64,000 nt of DNA from Mycobacterium sp. ACS4054 (GCF_001667275.1 NZ_LZHV01000048.1:44248-108247); one strand, 5' to 3'. Shown: positions 1 to 12,092, counted from the first letter of the stretch. Program-made: numbers and translations. Notes: generated from the letters alone by a model not told the origin.

Positions 1-925
1 CGATGACGGTGACGCGCACCTCGTCGCCCAGCGAGTCGTCGATGACGGTGCCGAAGATGATGTTCGCGTCCTGGTGGGCGGCGTCCTGCACCAGCGAGGC
101 GGCCTCGTTGATCTCGAACAGGCCCAGGTCGCTGCCGCCGGCGATCGACATCAGCACGCCCTGGGCGCCCTCCATCGACGCCTCCAGCAGCGGCGAGTTG
201 ATCGCGATCTCGGCGGCCTTGAGCGAGCGGCCCTCGCCGCGGGCCGAACCGATGCCCATCAACGCCGTGCCGGCGCCCGACATGATGCCCTTGACGTCGG
301 CGAAGTCGACGTTGATCAGGCCCGGGGTGGTGATCAGGTCGGTGATGCCCTGCACGCCGTTGAGCAGCACCTCGTCGGCGCTGCGGAACGCGTCCATCAG
401 CGATACGGCCGCGTCGCCCATCTGCAGCAGCCGGTCGTTGGGGATGACGATCAGGGTGTCGCAGCTCTCCCGCAGCGCGGCGATGCCGCTTTCGGCCTGG
501 TTACCGCGCCGTTTGCCCTCGAAGGAGAACGGCCGGGTGACCACGCCGACGGTCAGCGCGCCCAGCTTGCGGGCGATGCTGGCCACGACAGGCGCGCCGC
601 CGGTGCCGGTGCCGCCGCCTTCGCCGGCGGTGACGAACACCATGTCGGCGCCGCGCAGCAGCTCCTCGATCTCGTCCTTGGCGTCCTCGGCGGCCCGGCG
701 GCCCACCTCCGGGTCGGCTCCGGCGCCGAGCCCGCGGGTGGAGTCGCGGCCCACGTCGAGCTTGACGTCGGCGTCGCTCATCAACAGCGCCTGCGCGTCG
801 GTGTTGATCGCGATGAACTCCACGCCCTTGAGGCCCTGCTCGATCATCCGGTTCACGGCGTTGACGCCGCCGCCACCGATACCCACGACCTTGATGACGG
901 CCAGGTAGTTATGCGGGGGGGTCAT
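1..925 (-). CDS. ftsZ: Cell division GTPase FtsZ (3' end cut off by window edge)
   Basis: FtsZ is the tubulin-like GTPase that polymerises into the Z ring at mid-cell. The N-terminus reads [20 protein letters not shown], the nucleotide-binding fold start. The tubulin signature GGGTGTG follows near residue 105, with the T7-loop region further on. About 308 codons are present; the family is about 380 residues, so roughly the last 70, including the C-terminal tail that binds partners, lie outside the window. ATG is at 925; another in-frame ATG at 926-928 is equally possible, and a GGGAGG ribosome site lies upstream of both. It is the last gene of the dcw cluster seen here and is separated from ftsQ by 227 bases holding its own promoter region. 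Confidence 0.97.
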   Translation of the reverse strand, partial: MTPPHNYLAVIKVVGIGGGGVNAVNRMIEQGLKGVEFIAINTDAQALLMSDADVKLDVGRDSTRGLGAGADPEVGRRAAEDAKDEIEELLRGADMVFVTAGEGGGTGTGGAPVVASIARKLGALTVGVVTRPFSFEGKRRGNQAESGIAALRESCDTLIVIPNDRLLQMGDAAVSLMDAFRSADEVLLNGVQGITDLITTPGLINVDFADVKGIMSGAGTALMGIGSARGEGRSLKAAEIAINSPLLEASMEGAQGVLMSIAGGSDLGLFEINEAASLVQDAAHQDANIIFGTVIDDSLGDEVRVTVI

Positions 926-1005
926 CATTCGTTTTCCTCCCTGGTGGGCTCAGTTCTTCGCGACGGGATTGCTCGGAGAACGTTCGCGGTCCGCCCTGGC
1001 AAACC

Positions 1006-1039
1006 CTCAACCTCAACCATAGAGTTAGAGTTATGTCAA
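1006..1039 (-). promoter_or_regulatory. Candidate ftsZ promoter/operator with paired hexamer repeats
   Basis: In the ftsQ-ftsZ gap, the minus strand carries a perfect TTGACA (plus 1034-1039). It is followed by two tandem TAACTC hexamers (1022-1033) and then two tandem GTTGAG hexamers (1006-1017). TTGACA looks like a -35 element, but no convincing -10 sits at normal spacing. The repeats look like regulator half-sites, for example for a MerR-type protein. FtsR, a MerR-family activator of ftsZ described in Corynebacterium and mycobacteria, is a candidate by inference only. Confidence 0.4.
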
Positions 1040-1152
1040 GTAGTTCCGCGCAACGAGAACGGTATGGGCATGGCGCGCCCTAACCACGCAGGCGCGCCGA
1101 CGCGCGGCTCGCAAATTTTTCTGTTGCCACCGTCACAATCCGGCGGTCGCCC

Positions 1153-2100
1153 CTACTTCACCGTGGGCAGGTCGGGGCTGGAGACGTCGTAGGTGCGGCC
1201 GGGCTGGGTCAGCAGGGCGGCCAGCTTCTCGGCCTTCTCGTCGGTGCGGTCGGTCGTTCCCCAGATGATCACGCGGCCGTCGCCCAGGGTCAGCGTGATC
1301 GAGGCCACCGAGGGGGCCGCGATCCGGCCCACCTGACCCGCGACCTCGGGTCGCAGCGCGGTCAGCACCTGCAGGGCGGCCTTGGTGGCCGGGTCGGTGG
1401 GGCCCGGATCGGCGACGTCGAGGTAGGGCAGCGCCGGGGGCGGCGGCCCGGTCGCGAAGTCGACGCCGTCGCGGTCGAACAGGTGCGGGCCGTCGGGAAA
1501 GTCCTTGACCGCCACCGGAACTCGCTCGACGATCGTGATGCGCAGGGCCGACGGATACTGGCGCTGCACGCGGGCGCTGGCCACCCGCCGGATCGCGGCC
1601 ACCCGGTCGGCGACCTGGCTGGTGTTGATCTGCAGCAGCGGTGTGCCGGGCCGCACCCGCGCGGCGTCGAGCACCTCTTCCCTGGTCACCACGCCGGTGC
1701 CGATGACCACGATGTTGCGGGCCGACATCGCCGGCGTGAAATAGAGAATCAGCGCGAGCCCGATCCCGAGGACGACCAGGAGCACCGTCACCAGCAGCAT
1801 CTTCAAGCCGCGCACCACGCCCCGCGCGACGGGCTTGGGCTCGTCGGCCACGCGGCCGCTGACCCGGCGTTTGGCCTCGCGGCGGGCCTCTTCGATGGCG
1901 GTGGCGCGCGCCTGGGCGGCCCGGCGTTCGGCGCGTTCGCGGCGGGCCCGCCGGCGCGGCCCCTCGAATTCGTCCGGTTCGGGCGTGATCTCGCCGTCGG
2001 GCCCCCCGACGAATAGCGGCTCGGTGGCGGCCTCCCCGGCCTCGGGTGGCCCGCCGACCTCGCCCAGATCGCTCGGCGTCGCGTCGTTCGGCTGGGTCAC
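1153..2100 (-). CDS. ftsQ: Cell division protein FtsQ
   Basis: FtsQ is a bitopic divisome protein linking early and late division proteins. The 315-residue product has a long, highly charged cytoplasmic N-terminus rich in Arg and Ala (about 1-97). One membrane segment follows (about 98-120), then a POTRA-type extracytoplasmic domain beginning near the motif [11 protein letters not shown] and a FtsQ-type C-terminal domain. It starts with GTG at 2098-2100, overlapping the murC stop in a GTGA tetranucleotide, so translation is probably coupled. The next gene downstream is ftsZ. The extended charged N-terminus is usual for mycobacterial FtsQ. Confidence 0.95.
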   Translation of the reverse strand: MTQPNDATPSDLGEVGGPPEAGEAATEPLFVGGPDGEITPEPDEFEGPRRRARRERAERRAAQARATAIEEARREAKRRVSGRVADEPKPVARGVVRGLKMLLVTVLLVVLGIGLALILYFTPAMSARNIVVIGTGVVTREEVLDAARVRPGTPLLQINTSQVADRVAAIRRVASARVQRQYPSALRITIVERVPVAVKDFPDGPHLFDRDGVDFATGPPPPALPYLDVADPGPTDPATKAALQVLTALRPEVAGQVGRIAAPSVASITLTLGDGRVIIWGTTDRTDEKAEKLAALLTQPGRTYDVSSPDLPTVK

Positions 2101-3569
2101 CGCGGCGCCACCCGGCGGCCGGGCGCGCTGCGGTTGTCGCGGATCCGCAGTTCGGTCACGATCTCCGGGCCCAGCAGGGTCACGTCGCCCGCGCCCATCG
2201 TGACGATGACGTCCCCGGGCCCGGCCGCGGCCGCCACCTGCTCGGGGACCGCGGAGAAGTTGGGCAGGTAGCGCACCGGCACGCTGACGTGCTCGGCGAC
2301 GCTGGCGCCGCTGACGCCGGCGAGCGGTTGCTCACGCGCGCCGTAGACGTCGAGGACGAACACCTCGTCGGCGGCATCGAGCGCGCGGCCGAACTCTGCC
2401 GCGAATTCCTTTGTGCGCGAATACAAGTGAGGCTGAAACACCACCAAGCTGCGACCGCCGCCGCTCTGCTCGAGGACCGTGCGCACCGCGGCCAGCGTGG
2501 CGCTGATCTCGGTGGGATGGTGAGCGTAGTCGTCGTAGACGCGCACCGACCCGGCGTTGCCCACCAGCTCGAACCGCCGGCGCACGCCCTCGAAGCCGGC
2601 CAGCCCGTCGAGCACGGCGTCGGGCGGGGCGCCGATCTCGAGCGCGGCCAGCAGCGCGCCCAGCGCGTTGAGCGCCATGTGCCGCCCGGGCACCGACAGC
2701 CGCATCACGCGCGGGTGCTGTTCACCCGCCAGCCGGATGTGTGCGACGGCCTCGGTGCCCTGCTGCTCCCAGGACAACAGGGTGGCGGCGTTCTCGGTAT
2801 CTGGCGCGGATCCGTAGCGCAGCACCCGAATCCCCAGGGCGGCGGTGCGTTCGGCCAGCGCGGCCGCGCCCGGGTCGTCGACGCACACCACCAGCGCTCC
2901 CCCCGGGGCGAGGCGCTCCATGAAGGCGTCGAACACCCCGACGTAGGCGTCGGCGCTGCCGTAGAAGTCCAGATGGTCGGTCTCGATGTTGGTGACGACC
3001 GCGACGTTGGGCGTGTACTCCAGCAGCGAGCCGTCGCTCTCGTCGGCCTCGGCGACGAAGCAATCGCCGCTGCCGTGGTGCGCGTTGGTTCCGGCCTCCC
3101 CCATCTCGCCGCCGACCGCGAACGACGGGTCGCGCCCGCCGTGCTGCAGCGCCACGATCAACATCGACGTCGTCGTCGTCTTGCCGTGGGTGCCGGTGAC
3201 CATCAGCGTCGTGCGCCCGTCCATCAGCCTGGCCAGCACGGCCGGACGCAGGATCACCGGGATGCCGCGCCGCCGGGCCTCGACGAGCTCGGGGTTGGTC
3301 TTCGGGATGGCCGCATGGGTGGTGATGACCGCGGTCGGGCCGCCCGGCAACAGGTCGAGCGATGACGCGTCGTGGCCGATGCGGATCGACGCGCCGCGGG
3401 CGCGCAACGCGTGCACGCCGCGCGACTCCTTGGCGTCCGAGCCCGATACCAGCGCCCCGCGGTCGAGCAGGATGCGCGCGATGCCGGACATGCCGGCTCC
3501 CCCGATGCCCACCATGTGCACCCTTGCCAACTCGGGGGGCAGCTCGGGTGGCAGCTGCTCGACGTTCAC
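2097..3569 (-). CDS. murC: UDP-N-acetylmuramate--L-alanine ligase MurC
   Basis: MurC adds L-Ala to UDP-MurNAc, the first step of the stem peptide, in the cytoplasm. The 490-residue protein has the N-terminal UDP-binding motif [11 protein letters not shown] (about 21-31) and the ATP P-loop GTHGKTTTT (126-134). The Mur central motif HHPTEI and the C-terminal DVYGAREQP also occur. The start is GTG at 3567-3569, preceded by GGAGGG, giving an N-terminus [10 protein letters not shown]. The open frame runs much further upstream, but that part is antisense-like to murG's own frame. The GTG overlaps the murG stop (GTGA), and the murC stop overlaps ftsQ in the same way. Confidence 0.96.
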   Translation of the reverse strand: MNVEQLPPELPPELARVHMVGIGGAGMSGIARILLDRGALVSGSDAKESRGVHALRARGASIRIGHDASSLDLLPGGPTAVITTHAAIPKTNPELVEARRRGIPVILRPAVLARLMDGRTTLMVTGTHGKTTTTSMLIVALQHGGRDPSFAVGGEMGEAGTNAHHGSGDCFVAEADESDGSLLEYTPNVAVVTNIETDHLDFYGSADAYVGVFDAFMERLAPGGALVVCVDDPGAAALAERTAALGIRVLRYGSAPDTENAATLLSWEQQGTEAVAHIRLAGEQHPRVMRLSVPGRHMALNALGALLAALEIGAPPDAVLDGLAGFEGVRRRFELVGNAGSVRVYDDYAHHPTEISATLAAVRTVLEQSGGGRSLVVFQPHLYSRTKEFAAEFGRALDAADEVFVLDVYGAREQPLAGVSGASVAEHVSVPVRYLPNFSAVPEQVAAAAGPGDVIVTMGAGDVTLLGPEIVTELRIRDNRSAPGRRVAPR

Positions 3570-4774
3570 CGTCGCCCTCCCGCCGCTGCCTTCCTGGCGA
3601 TGTCCAGCGCCGCCTGTGCCACCTGGCGCGCCGCGTCGGGGTGCCCCACCGGCGCGGCGGCCGCCGTCATCGCCGCCAACCGGGGCGGGTCGTTGAGCAG
3701 GCCGGCCACCTCGCGGGCGACCAGCTCCGGCGTCAGGGCGGCGTCGGCCACCACCATGCCGCCGCCGGCGTTGACCACCGGCAGCGCGTTGAGCCGCTGC
3801 TCGCCGTTGCCGATCGGCAGCGGCACGTAGATGGCCGGCAAGCCGACCGCCGAAACTTCGGCGACGGTCATGGCACCGGACCGGCAGATCGCCAGGTCGG
3901 CGGCGGCGTAGGCCAGGTCCATCCGGTCGAGGTAGGGCACCGCGACGTAGGGCGGATCGCCGGGCTGGCTCTCCCGCAGGTCCAGCGTGTTCTTCGGGCC
4001 GTGCGCGTGCAGCACCGACACGCCCGCGGCGGCGAGGTCGGCGGCGGCCGCGGACACCGCCCGGTTCAGCGACACCGCACCCTGCGAGCCGCCGAACACC
4101 AGCAACACCTTGGCGTCGTCGGCGAAGCCGAAGTGCCGGCGCGCCTCGGCGCGCAGCGCCGCGCGGTCCAGCGAGGTGATGGCCGCGCGCACCGGCACCC
4201 CGACCACCTCGGCGCGCGGTAATCCGCAGTCGGGCACCGCGGACAGCACCCGGTCGGCGCGGCGCGCGCCGACCCGGTTGGCCAGCCCGGCGCTGGCGTT
4301 GGCCTCGTGGATGAGCACCGGGACGCGGCGGCGACGGCCGAGACCGCGGGCGGCGAGGTACGCCGGCAGCGCCACGTAGCCACCGAAACCGATGATGACG
4401 TCGGCGTCGACCGCGTCGAGCACCGCGCGGGTCTCCCGGACCGCACGCCACACCCGCGGGGGCAGCCGCGCCAGGTCGCCGCTCGGCTTGCGCGGCAGCG
4501 GCACCGGCGTGATCAGCTCGAGGTGGTAACCGCGCTGGGGGACCAACCGCGTCTCCAGCCCGCGGTGGGTGCCCAGCGCGGTGATGCGCACCTGCGGGTC
4601 GAGCGCGCTGAGCGCGTCGGCCACCGCCATCGCGGGCTCCACGTGGCCGGCGGTGCCCCCGCCGGCCAGCACCACCGACAGGGGTTTGAGCGGCTTAAAA
4701 GCCGACAACGCGGCACCGGCGGGCTGGGGACTTCCCCCCACCCCGCCGGCCGGCTTGCTAACCGTGTCGTTCAC
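3566..4774 (-). CDS. murG: MurG, lipid II-forming GlcNAc transferase
   Basis: MurG transfers GlcNAc from UDP-GlcNAc to lipid I, making lipid II at the inner face of the membrane. The 402-residue GT28 protein shows the G-loop GGGTAGH (38-44), [18 protein letters not shown] and the donor-site segment around PLPIGNGEQ. The first ~30 residues are a Pro/Ala-rich extension seen in mycobacterial MurG. The start is GTG at 4772-4774, overlapping the ftsW stop as GTGA, and its own stop overlaps murC by four bases. Confidence 0.96.
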   Translation of the reverse strand: MNDTVSKPAGGVGGSPQPAGAALSAFKPLKPLSVVLAGGGTAGHVEPAMAVADALSALDPQVRITALGTHRGLETRLVPQRGYHLELITPVPLPRKPSGDLARLPPRVWRAVRETRAVLDAVDADVIIGFGGYVALPAYLAARGLGRRRRVPVLIHEANASAGLANRVGARRADRVLSAVPDCGLPRAEVVGVPVRAAITSLDRAALRAEARRHFGFADDAKVLLVFGGSQGAVSLNRAVSAAAADLAAAGVSVLHAHGPKNTLDLRESQPGDPPYVAVPYLDRMDLAYAAADLAICRSGAMTVAEVSAVGLPAIYVPLPIGNGEQRLNALPVVNAGGGMVVADAALTPELVAREVAGLLNDPPRLAAMTAAAAPVGHPDAARQVAQAALDIARKAAAGGRR

Positions 4775-6375
4775 CCGTAACGCTGACCTTCCAATGCGCG
4801 AGCGCGCCGTGTCTGGCGCTGGCCGGCGTATCGCTGGCCAGATCCATGATGCACCGCCCGACGGGCCGGCCGGCCGGCTGTGCGGGCGAAGGCCGGCCGC
4901 AGCGGTTCCTCGGCCTTGCGGGCGGGCTTGCGGACGGGCTTGCGCGCGCCGTTGCGGGACGGGGTGCCCTTGGCCGGTTGCTTGCCGCCCCGCTTGCGAT
5001 CACGGAACGTCTCCAGCCGGGTCGGCACGTACGGCTGGGGCAGCGGCAGCCGCAGGAACCGGTTCACCTTGTCGTCGCGGCCGGCGCGCAGGGCCGCCAC
5101 CGCCTCCGGTTCGTGACGCGCCGCGTTGGCCATGATTCCGATCATGAAAAGCGTTGCCGCCGTTGAGGTTCCGCCGGCCGAGATGAGCGGCAGTTGGATG
5201 CCGGTGACCGGCAGGATGCCGATCACGTAGCCGATGTTGATGAACGCCTGGCCCAGCACCCACATCGTCGTGGTCGCGGTCAACAGCCGCAGGAAGGGGT
5301 CGGCCGAGCGGCGCGCGATGCGCATCCCGGTGTAGGCGAACAACCCGAAGAGCACCAGCAGGCCGAACGCGCCGACGAAGCCCAGCTCCTCGCCGATGAT
5401 CGCGAAGATGAAGTCGTTGTGGGCGTTGGGCAGGTAGTTCCACTTGGCGACGCCCTGGCCCAGGCCGTCGCCGAAGACGCCGCCGTGCGCCAGGGCGAAC
5501 TTCGCCTGGCGGGCCTGATAGCCGGTGTCCATGGGGTCGTTCTCGGGGTTCATCCAGGACTTCACCCGGTCGGAGCGGTAACCCGCCGACATGGCCAGGA
5601 CCGCCCCGGCCATGAAGACGGCCACCAGCGAGGTGGCGAAGACGCGCAGCGGCAGCCCGGCGTACCACAGCAGTGCCAGCAGGATGATGCCCAGCGACAC
5701 CGTCTGCCCCAGGTCGGGCTGGGCCACGATCAGCGCCAGGGCGATGACCGCCGCGGGGACCAGCGGAATCAGCATCTCGCGCAGCGAGGCCCGCTCCAGC
5801 CGGCGGGCCGCCAGCAGATGCGCGCCCCAGATGGCGAACGCGATTTTCGCCAGCTCGGAGGGCTGCATCGAGAAGCCGGCGATGACGAACCACTTCCGCG
5901 ACCCGTTCGCCAGGTTTCCGATGCCGGGAACGAGCACGAGCACCAGCAGGATGACGGTGACGACGTACCCGGTGAAGGCGACGCGGCGGATGAACCGCAC
6001 CGACATGCGCAGGGAGGCATAGCAGGCGATCAGGCCGATCACCGTCCACAGCACCTGCTTGCCGAAGATCACCCAGGCCGACCCGTCGGCGTCGTAGGAC
6101 CGCACGCCCGAGGCCGACAGCACCATGATCAGGCCGAGCGTGGTGAGCAGCCCGGCCACGGCGATGATCAGGTGAAACGAGGTCATGGGCCGGCTCAGCC
6201 AGGCTCCGAACCGGTTGCGTTCCTCGGCCGCCGGCTTGTTCGCCGCCGGCTTCGCCTCGGAGGTGCCGGCGATCGGGCCGGTGGCCTCGGCGTCGGCCTC
6301 CCCCGGTTCGGCGGCCGTGGCCGCCCCCGAAGTGTCCTTGCCCCGGCATCTCAGCCGGGCAAGCGGGTTACCCAC
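4771..6375 (-). CDS. ftsW: SEDS glycosyltransferase FtsW
   Basis: FtsW is the septal peptidoglycan glycosyltransferase that pairs with the transpeptidase PbpB. The 534-residue protein has about ten membrane segments between residues ~65 and ~420. SEDS signature stretches include [14 protein letters not shown] and [13 protein letters not shown], and PLISAGGTS follows. The N-terminal ~60 residues and the basic, Pro-rich C-terminal ~90 residues are cytoplasmic extensions typical of mycobacterial FtsW; the C-terminal tail is known to contact partner proteins. GTG at 6373-6375 is the likely start, six bases after the murD stop. Internal starts are possible because the N-terminus is poorly conserved. 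Confidence 0.95.
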   Translation of the reverse strand: MGNPLARLRCRGKDTSGAATAAEPGEADAEATGPIAGTSEAKPAANKPAAEERNRFGAWLSRPMTSFHLIIAVAGLLTTLGLIMVLSASGVRSYDADGSAWVIFGKQVLWTVIGLIACYASLRMSVRFIRRVAFTGYVVTVILLVLVLVPGIGNLANGSRKWFVIAGFSMQPSELAKIAFAIWGAHLLAARRLERASLREMLIPLVPAAVIALALIVAQPDLGQTVSLGIILLALLWYAGLPLRVFATSLVAVFMAGAVLAMSAGYRSDRVKSWMNPENDPMDTGYQARQAKFALAHGGVFGDGLGQGVAKWNYLPNAHNDFIFAIIGEELGFVGAFGLLVLFGLFAYTGMRIARRSADPFLRLLTATTTMWVLGQAFINIGYVIGILPVTGIQLPLISAGGTSTAATLFMIGIMANAARHEPEAVAALRAGRDDKVNRFLRLPLPQPYVPTRLETFRDRKRGGKQPAKGTPSRNGARKPVRKPARKAEEPLRPAFARTAGRPARRAVHHGSGQRYAGQRQTRRARALEGQRYG

Positions 6376-6381
6376 GCCCGC

Positions 6382-7869
6382 CTACCGGGTGGCCGCGCGG
6401 ACGGCGGCGGCGAAGGCGTCGCCGCGGTCGGCGTAGCCGCTGAACTGGTCGAACGACGCGCCGGCCGGGGCCAGCAGCACGGTGTCGCCGGGCTGCGCGA
6501 GGTCGCGGGCCGCGGCGACCGCGGCCGTCATGACGGAAGTGCCGAGATCCCCGCCCGAACGTTTCACTTCTGTCACATTTGCACCAACAACCACAGCCGT
6601 CGCATTCATATCAGCATCCTCGCCTGTCACAACCTGGACGACGGGGACATCCGGCGCGTGTCGCGATAACGCCTCTGCAACCTCTTCCCGATCTCGACCG
6701 ATGAGCACGGCGCCGACCAGGTGAGCGGCCATCCTGGCGACCTCCGCGTCGATCGACGCGCCCTTGAGCAAACCGCCGGCCACCCAGACCACGCGCGGGT
6801 AGGCCAGCACGGACGCCTGGGCGGCGTGCGGGTTGGTGGCCTTGGAGTCGTCGACGTAGGTGATGCCATCGGCGACGGCAACCACCTCCGCCCGATGCCG
6901 GCCCACCCGAAAGGACGCGATGGCCTGGGCGATCGCCTCGGCGGGCACGCCGACGCTGCGGGCCAGCGCCGCCGCGGCCAGGGCGTCGAGGATGCCCACG
7001 GGCCCGGGCACCGGGATCGATTCGACCGGCAGGAGCGCGAGGTCGTCGGCGAAGGCGCGGTCGATCAGCCGGCCGTCGCGCACGCCCAGTTCGCCCGCCG
7101 CCGGTTCGCCGAGCCGGAAGCCGACGCGCACGGGCGCCGCCGCGGTGCCAAGCAGCGCGGCGGCGCGCTCGTCGTCGAGACCCACCACCGCCACCCGGCC
7201 GCCCAGCACCCGCGCCTTCGCGGCGGTGTAGTCGGCCATGGTGGAGTGCCAGTCCAGGTGGTCTTCGGCGATGTTGAGCACGGCGCCCGCCTCGGGCCGC
7301 ACCGAGGGCGCCCAGTGCAGCTGGAAGCTCGACAGCTCGACGGCCAGCACGTCCCCGGGCGCCTCGAGCACATCCAGCACCGGATCACCGATGTTGCCGC
7401 ACAACAGACTTCGCCTGCCCGCGGCCGTCAGCATCGCGTGCAGCATCGACGTCGTGGTGGTCTTGCCGTTGGTGCCGGTCACCACCAGCCACGGACGCGG
7501 CGGACCATAGCGGCCGGCGGCGTCGAGCCGCCAGGCCAATTCCACGTCGCCCCAGACCGGCACGCCCGCCGCCGCCGCGGCGACCAGCAGCGGCGTTTCC
7601 GGCGAGAAACCCGGGCTGGTGACGAGCAGGGCGTAGTCGGCGACGCGCTCGGTGGCCGCCGACGTGGTCAGGGTCGTCACGCCGGCCTCGGCGTGGCGCC
7701 GCAGCGTGCCCGGGTCGTCGTCGCACAGGGTCGGCACCGCGCGGAATCTCGTCAGGGCCGCCAGCACCGCCCTGCCGGTGATGCCGCCACCGGCCACCAG
7801 CACCGGCGCGCCGGGCGCCAGGGGTTCGAGCCCGGCCACGTCAGGCACCGATCGCGGCCAGCCACTCAC
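6382..7869 (-). CDS. murD: UDP-N-acetylmuramoylalanine--D-glutamate ligase MurD
   Basis: MurD adds D-Glu to UDP-MurNAc-L-Ala. The product shows the P-loop GTNGKTTTT (132-140 from the longest start), the central [10 protein letters not shown] motif, FRVGRHRAE, and DDSKATNP, where the incoming D-Glu site lies. The start is uncertain. GTG at 7869 gives 495 residues and a 29-base overlap with murX. GTG at 7848 or 7839 gives shorters forms that start nearer the conserved APVLVAGGG strand. None has a good ribosome site, so translational coupling to murX is likely. Confidence 0.94.
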   Translation of the reverse strand: MSGWPRSVPDVAGLEPLAPGAPVLVAGGGITGRAVLAALTRFRAVPTLCDDDPGTLRRHAEAGVTTLTTSAATERVADYALLVTSPGFSPETPLLVAAAAAGVPVWGDVELAWRLDAAGRYGPPRPWLVVTGTNGKTTTTSMLHAMLTAAGRRSLLCGNIGDPVLDVLEAPGDVLAVELSSFQLHWAPSVRPEAGAVLNIAEDHLDWHSTMADYTAAKARVLGGRVAVVGLDDERAAALLGTAAAPVRVGFRLGEPAAGELGVRDGRLIDRAFADDLALLPVESIPVPGPVGILDALAAAALARSVGVPAEAIAQAIASFRVGRHRAEVVAVADGITYVDDSKATNPHAAQASVLAYPRVVWVAGGLLKGASIDAEVARMAAHLVGAVLIGRDREEVAEALSRHAPDVPVVQVVTGEDADMNATAVVVGANVTEVKRSGGDLGTSVMTAAVAAARDLAQPGDTVLLAPAGASFDQFSGYADRGDAFAAAVRAATR

Positions 7870-8920
7870 CGTAGAAAAGGGCGACGCCCAGACCGCAGGT
7901 GATGGCCGTCAGCAGCCAGAAGCGGATTATCACCGTCGTCTCGGCCCAGCCCGCCAATTCGAAATGGTGGTGGAAGGGCGCCATCCGGAACACCCGGCGC
8001 CCGGTGGTGCGAAACGCGAGTATTTGCAGCACCACGGACGACACCTCGGCCACGAACAGCGAGCCCAGCACGACGGCAAGGATCTCCGTGCGGCTGGTGA
8101 CCGACAGGCCCGCGATGATGCCGCCCAACGCCAGCGATCCGGTGTCCCCCATGAAAATCTTTGCGGGAGCGGCGTTCCACCACAGGAAGCCGATGCAGGC
8201 GCCCGCGGTCGCGGCCGCGACGAGCGCCAGATCCAGCGGGTCGCGCACGTTGTAGCAGCCCAGGCCAGGCGCGGTGACGCAGGCGTTGCGGTACTGCCAG
8301 AAGGTGATCAGCACGTAGGCGGCGGTCACCATCGCCATGCACCCGGCGGCCAGCCCGTCCAGGCCGTCGGTGAAGTTGACCGCGTTGGACCAGGCGCTGA
8401 CGACGACGACGCAGAACAACACGAACAGGCCGGGAGCCAAAGTGACGGTGGCGATTTCGCGCACGTACGACAGGTCCGAGCTCGCCGGCGTCAGCCCGCT
8501 GCCATTGCGGAACCGCAACGCCAGCACCCCGAACACCACCGCGGCCGCGACCTGCCCGATGGTCTTGGCCGTCTTGTTCAGCCCGAGGTTGCGCGACCGG
8601 CGGATCTTGATCAGGTCATCGAGGAAGCCGACGCCGCCGAGCACGGTCGCCAGCCCCAGCACCAGCAGACCGGACGCGGAGACGCCCTCCCCGTCGAACG
8701 CCAGCCCGACCAGGTGCGTCCCCAGGTATCCGGCCCAGATGCCGGCCAGGATCGCCACCCCGCCCATCGACGGGGTGCCGCGCTTGGTGTGGTGGCTGGG
8801 CGGGCCGTCCTCACGAGTGTGGTGGCCGAAACCCTGCCGGGTGAACAGGCGGATCATCGCGGGCGTCAACAGGATTGACACGGCGAGCGCGATCGCGACG
8901 GCGACCAGGATCTGTCTCAC
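7841..8920 (-). CDS. mraY: Phospho-MurNAc-pentapeptide transferase (MraY/MurX)
   Basis: MraY moves phospho-MurNAc-pentapeptide onto decaprenyl phosphate to form lipid I. The 359-residue polytopic membrane protein carries the conserved cytoplasmic motifs PSMGG (about 50), [18 protein letters not shown] and the histidine-rich APFHHHFEL near the C-terminus. The GTG start at 8918-8920 overlaps the murF stop as GTGA, and the 3' end overlaps murD. It is called murX in mycobacteria. Confidence 0.96.
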   Translation of the reverse strand: MRQILVAVAIALAVSILLTPAMIRLFTRQGFGHHTREDGPPSHHTKRGTPSMGGVAILAGIWAGYLGTHLVGLAFDGEGVSASGLLVLGLATVLGGVGFLDDLIKIRRSRNLGLNKTAKTIGQVAAAVVFGVLALRFRNGSGLTPASSDLSYVREIATVTLAPGLFVLFCVVVVSAWSNAVNFTDGLDGLAAGCMAMVTAAYVLITFWQYRNACVTAPGLGCYNVRDPLDLALVAAATAGACIGFLWWNAAPAKIFMGDTGSLALGGIIAGLSVTSRTEILAVVLGSLFVAEVSSVVLQILAFRTTGRRVFRMAPFHHHFELAGWAETTVIIRFWLLTAITCGLGVALFYGEWLAAIGA

Positions 8921-10476
8921 GGGCGCGTCCCGCCGTCGTTCAGCGGTAACGACCCGCTTTGACCGGCTTCGCGATCGTCACGAGCCAGCGCGTCGGCCAG
9001 CGCGCCCAACCCGGCCGCGTTGGAGGCCTTGACCAGGACCACGTCGCCGGGCTGCATCTCAGCCCGCAGCAACTCCAGCGCGGCGTCGGCGTCGGCCACG
9101 TTGACGGCCTCGACCCCCCACGAGCCCTCCATGACCGCTCCGTGGTGCATGGCGCTCATCGACCTCCCACTTCCCACGACGACCAGTCGAGACACATCTA
9201 AGCGCACCGCCAGCCGGCCGATGCGATCGTGCTCGGCTACCGCATCCTCGCCGAGCTCGGCCATCTCCCCCAACACCGCCCAACTCCGGCGCTTTTCGGT
9301 GGGCCCGGCCCCGCGGCCGTGGGCGATCCAGGCCAGCGCCTGCAGCCCGGCCCGCATCGAGTCGGGGTTGGCGTTGTAGGCGTCGTCGATCACCGTGACG
9401 CCGTCCGCCCGGGTGGTCACGTGCATCCGGTGCCGCGACACCGGCCCCGCCTGCGCCAGCGCGGCGGCCACCTGGTCGACGGTCGCACCGCATTGCAGCG
9501 CGACCGCGGCGGCGCACAGCGCGTTGGTGACCTGATGGTCGCCGTAGACGCCCAGCTGCACTTCGGCCGCGCTATTCATCGCGTGCAGGGTAAAGCGCGG
9601 CCTGGCCAGTGCGTCCAGCGACACTCCGTCCGCCCAGACGTCGCTGGGACCGGCATCGGTGTGGCTGGACCGGCTGACCCGAACCACCCGCGCCCGGGTG
9701 ACGCGGGCCATGGCCGCCACCGCCGGGTCGTCGAAGTTGAGGATCACCACGCCGGACGGCGGAACCGATTGCGGCAGTTCGGATTTGGTGCGCGCGATGG
9801 CTTCCCGCGAGCCGAACTCGCCCAGGTGGGCGGTGCCGACGTTGAGCACCACCCCGACCGACGGCGTGGCGATGTCGGCCAGCGCGGCGATGTTGCCGGG
9901 ATGGCGGGCCGACATTTCGAGCACCAGGTAGTCGGTGTCCCGCGTCGCCCGCAACACGGTCCACGGGTGCCCGAGCTCGTTGTTGAACGACCCGGGCGGG
10001 GCGACCACCTCGCCCAGCGGCTCGAGCACGGCGGCCACCAGGTCCTTGGTCGACGTTTTGCCCGACGAGCCGGTGATGCCGACGATGGTCAGCCCGCCCG
10101 CCACCAGCTCGGCGGCCACCGGGGCGGCCAGCTTGGCCAGCGCCGAAAGCACCGCGGCGCCCGAGCCGTCGGCGTCGTGCTCGAGGACCCCGGCCCGCGC
10201 GTCGGCGGCGCTCACCGGCGGCACCACGACGGCGGGCACCCCGACCGGCCGGGCGGCCAGCACGGCGGCCGCTCCGGCCGCCACGGCCGCGCCTGCGTAG
10301 TCGTGCCCGTCGGCGCGGGCCCCGGGCAGCGCGAGGAACAAGCCACCGGAACCGACTGCGCGCGAGTCGAATTCGACGGTGCCCGTCACCCGCAGCTCCG
10401 CGGCGGCCGCCGGCGAGATGTCGGCCAGCGTGCCGCCCACGATCTCGGCGATCTGCGCGACGGTCAGGTCGATCAT
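8917..10476 (-). CDS. murF: UDP-MurNAc-tripeptide--D-Ala-D-Ala ligase MurF
   Basis: MurF adds D-Ala-D-Ala, completing the cytoplasmic pentapeptide precursor. The 519-residue protein begins [15 protein letters not shown]. It has the ATP loop GSSGKTSTK (136-144), the [12 protein letters not shown] motif and the C-terminal [11 protein letters not shown] motif. ATG at 10474-10476 overlaps the murE stop as ATGA; the upstream extension of the open frame lies inside murE and is not used. Its stop overlaps murX. Confidence 0.96.
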   Translation of the reverse strand: MIDLTVAQIAEIVGGTLADISPAAAAELRVTGTVEFDSRAVGSGGLFLALPGARADGHDYAGAAVAAGAAAVLAARPVGVPAVVVPPVSAADARAGVLEHDADGSGAAVLSALAKLAAPVAAELVAGGLTIVGITGSSGKTSTKDLVAAVLEPLGEVVAPPGSFNNELGHPWTVLRATRDTDYLVLEMSARHPGNIAALADIATPSVGVVLNVGTAHLGEFGSREAIARTKSELPQSVPPSGVVILNFDDPAVAAMARVTRARVVRVSRSSHTDAGPSDVWADGVSLDALARPRFTLHAMNSAAEVQLGVYGDHQVTNALCAAAVALQCGATVDQVAAALAQAGPVSRHRMHVTTRADGVTVIDDAYNANPDSMRAGLQALAWIAHGRGAGPTEKRRSWAVLGEMAELGEDAVAEHDRIGRLAVRLDVSRLVVVGSGRSMSAMHHGAVMEGSWGVEAVNVADADAALELLRAEMQPGDVVLVKASNAAGLGALADALARDDREAGQSGSLPLNDGGTRP

Positions 10477-12002
10477 CGCCGCCCCTCCAGCGCCCGGGCC
10501 AACTCCACCCGATCGTCGAAGGGTCGGACCTCCCCCGCCGAACGTTGACCGGTCTCGTGGCCCTTGCCCGCGACCAGCACCACGTCGTCCGGGCCGGCCC
10601 ACGCCACCGCGTGTTCGATCGCCGCCCGCCGGTCGCCTATGTCGACGACCTCGGCCCCACCACCGGCCCCGGCCGCGCCGGCCAGGATCGCGCGGCGGAT
10701 GGCGGCCGGGTCCTCGCCGCGGGGGTTGTCATCGGTGACGACGACCAGGTCGGCCAGCTCGGCCGCGGTCGCGCCCATCGGCGCCCGCTTGCCCGGGTCG
10801 CGTTCGCCGCCGGCGCCGAACACCACCGCCACCCGGCGACCCGGGCGCGCCAGCGTGGTCAGCACCGCCCGCAGCGCGCCCGGCTTGTGGGCGTAGTCGA
10901 CCAGCGCCAGGAAGTCCTGCCCGCGATCGATCTCTTCCATGCGGCCGGGCACCCGGGTCGTCAACAAACCCGGCGCGGCCTGCTCCGGCGAGACCCCGAC
11001 CGCATCCAGAATGGCCAGCGCGACAAGGCAATTGGCGATGTTGTAATCGCCCGGCAGCCGGATGCCGACCCGGTGGCGCACGCCGGCGGGGTCGATCGCG
11101 GTGAACTCCTGTCCCCCGGCGCCCATCGGGATGACGTCCATGGCACGCCAGTGCGCGGGCTGGCCGGCGCCGCTGACGGTGATCGCGTCACCGGCGCGGG
11201 CGGCCATGGCGCGCCCGGCGTCGTCGTCGATGCAGACCACCACCTTGCGGGCGCGCAGCGGCGAAGCGGGATCGAACAGCTGCGCCTTGGCCTCGAAGTA
11301 GTCGGCCATGGTGGGGTGGAAGTCGAGGTGGTCGCGGGACAGGTTGGTGAAGCCGCCCACCGCGAATTTCGTGCCGTCCACCCGGCCCAGCGCCAGCGCG
11401 TGGCTGGACACCTCCATGACGACGGTGTCCACCCCGCGCTCGGCCATCGCCGCGAACATCGCCTGCAGCGCCGGGGCCTCCGGCGTGGTCAGCGCGCTCG
11501 GGACGTCCGCCCCGTCGATGCGGATGCCGACGGTGCCGATCAATCCTGCCGTCCGGCCGGCCGCGCGCAGCCCGGACTCGACCAGATACGTCGTGGTCGT
11601 CTTGCCCGAGGTTCCGGTGATGCCGACGACGGTCGTGCGCTCCGAGGGGTGGCCGTAGACCGTGGCGGCCAGGGCGCCGAGCACGCCGCGCGGCGCCGGG
11701 TGCACCAGCGTCGGCACGGCCGCCGCCGACGCGCCCATCTCCGCGACCCCGGCGGCATCGGTCAGGACGGCGACGGCGCCGCGTTCGATCGCCTCGCCCG
11801 CGTACCGGGCCCCGTGCGTCGACGCCCCGGTCAGCGCGGCGAACAAGTCGCCGGGCTGCACGTCCTGGGCGCGCAGCGTCACCCCGGTGATGGCCACGTC
11901 CGGCACCGCCGCGCCCCGGTCGGCGAGCACCGCGCCGACCTGGGGCGCCAGCGCGGGCAGGCGCGTTCCCGCGCCTGCGCTGGGACGCAAACCAGTGGGC
12001 AC
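10473..12002 (-). CDS. murE: UDP-MurNAc-dipeptide--meso-DAP ligase MurE
   Basis: MurE adds meso-diaminopimelate to UDP-MurNAc-L-Ala-D-Glu. The protein has the P-loop GTSGKTTTT (130-138), [10 protein letters not shown] and the motif DNPR (in [10 protein letters not shown]), which marks the meso-DAP-specific enzyme. I chose the GTG at 12000-12002 because GGGAGG lies seven bases upstream, giving 509 residues starting [14 protein letters not shown] at 12021-12023 would overlap that ribosome site. It is the first gene of the murE-to-ftsQ coupled block, after a repeat-filled gap following pbpB. Confidence 0.95.
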   Translation of the reverse strand: MPTGLRPSAGAGTRLPALAPQVGAVLADRGAAVPDVAITGVTLRAQDVQPGDLFAALTGASTHGARYAGEAIERGAVAVLTDAAGVAEMGASAAAVPTLVHPAPRGVLGALAATVYGHPSERTTVVGITGTSGKTTTTYLVESGLRAAGRTAGLIGTVGIRIDGADVPSALTTPEAPALQAMFAAMAERGVDTVVMEVSSHALALGRVDGTKFAVGGFTNLSRDHLDFHPTMADYFEAKAQLFDPASPLRARKVVVCIDDDAGRAMAARAGDAITVSGAGQPAHWRAMDVIPMGAGGQEFTAIDPAGVRHRVGIRLPGDYNIANCLVALAILDAVGVSPEQAAPGLLTTRVPGRMEEIDRGQDFLALVDYAHKPGALRAVLTTLARPGRRVAVVFGAGGERDPGKRAPMGATAAELADLVVVTDDNPRGEDPAAIRRAILAGAAGAGGGAEVVDIGDRRAAIEHAVAWAGPDDVVLVAGKGHETGQRSAGEVRPFDDRVELARALEGRR

Positions 12003-12092
12003 CGACAAACCTCCCGTCCACACACGTGGTCCTCATGATCGGCCATGACACCCTACCGAGAGGCGCCTGCCACGCAGGTGGGCTCGTCGATT

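Noticed and set aside
2097..4451. 784-codon frame suggesting a giant MurC fusion
   Set aside because: The region upstream of 3569 is the out-of-frame reading of murG. A GTG with ribosome site and GTGA overlap marks the real start.
5194..6669. 491-codon open frame on the plus strand
   Set aside because: It lies antisense to ftsW, whose protein is fully conserved. The translated frame is His/Gln/Arg-rich, typical of GC-rich shadow frames.
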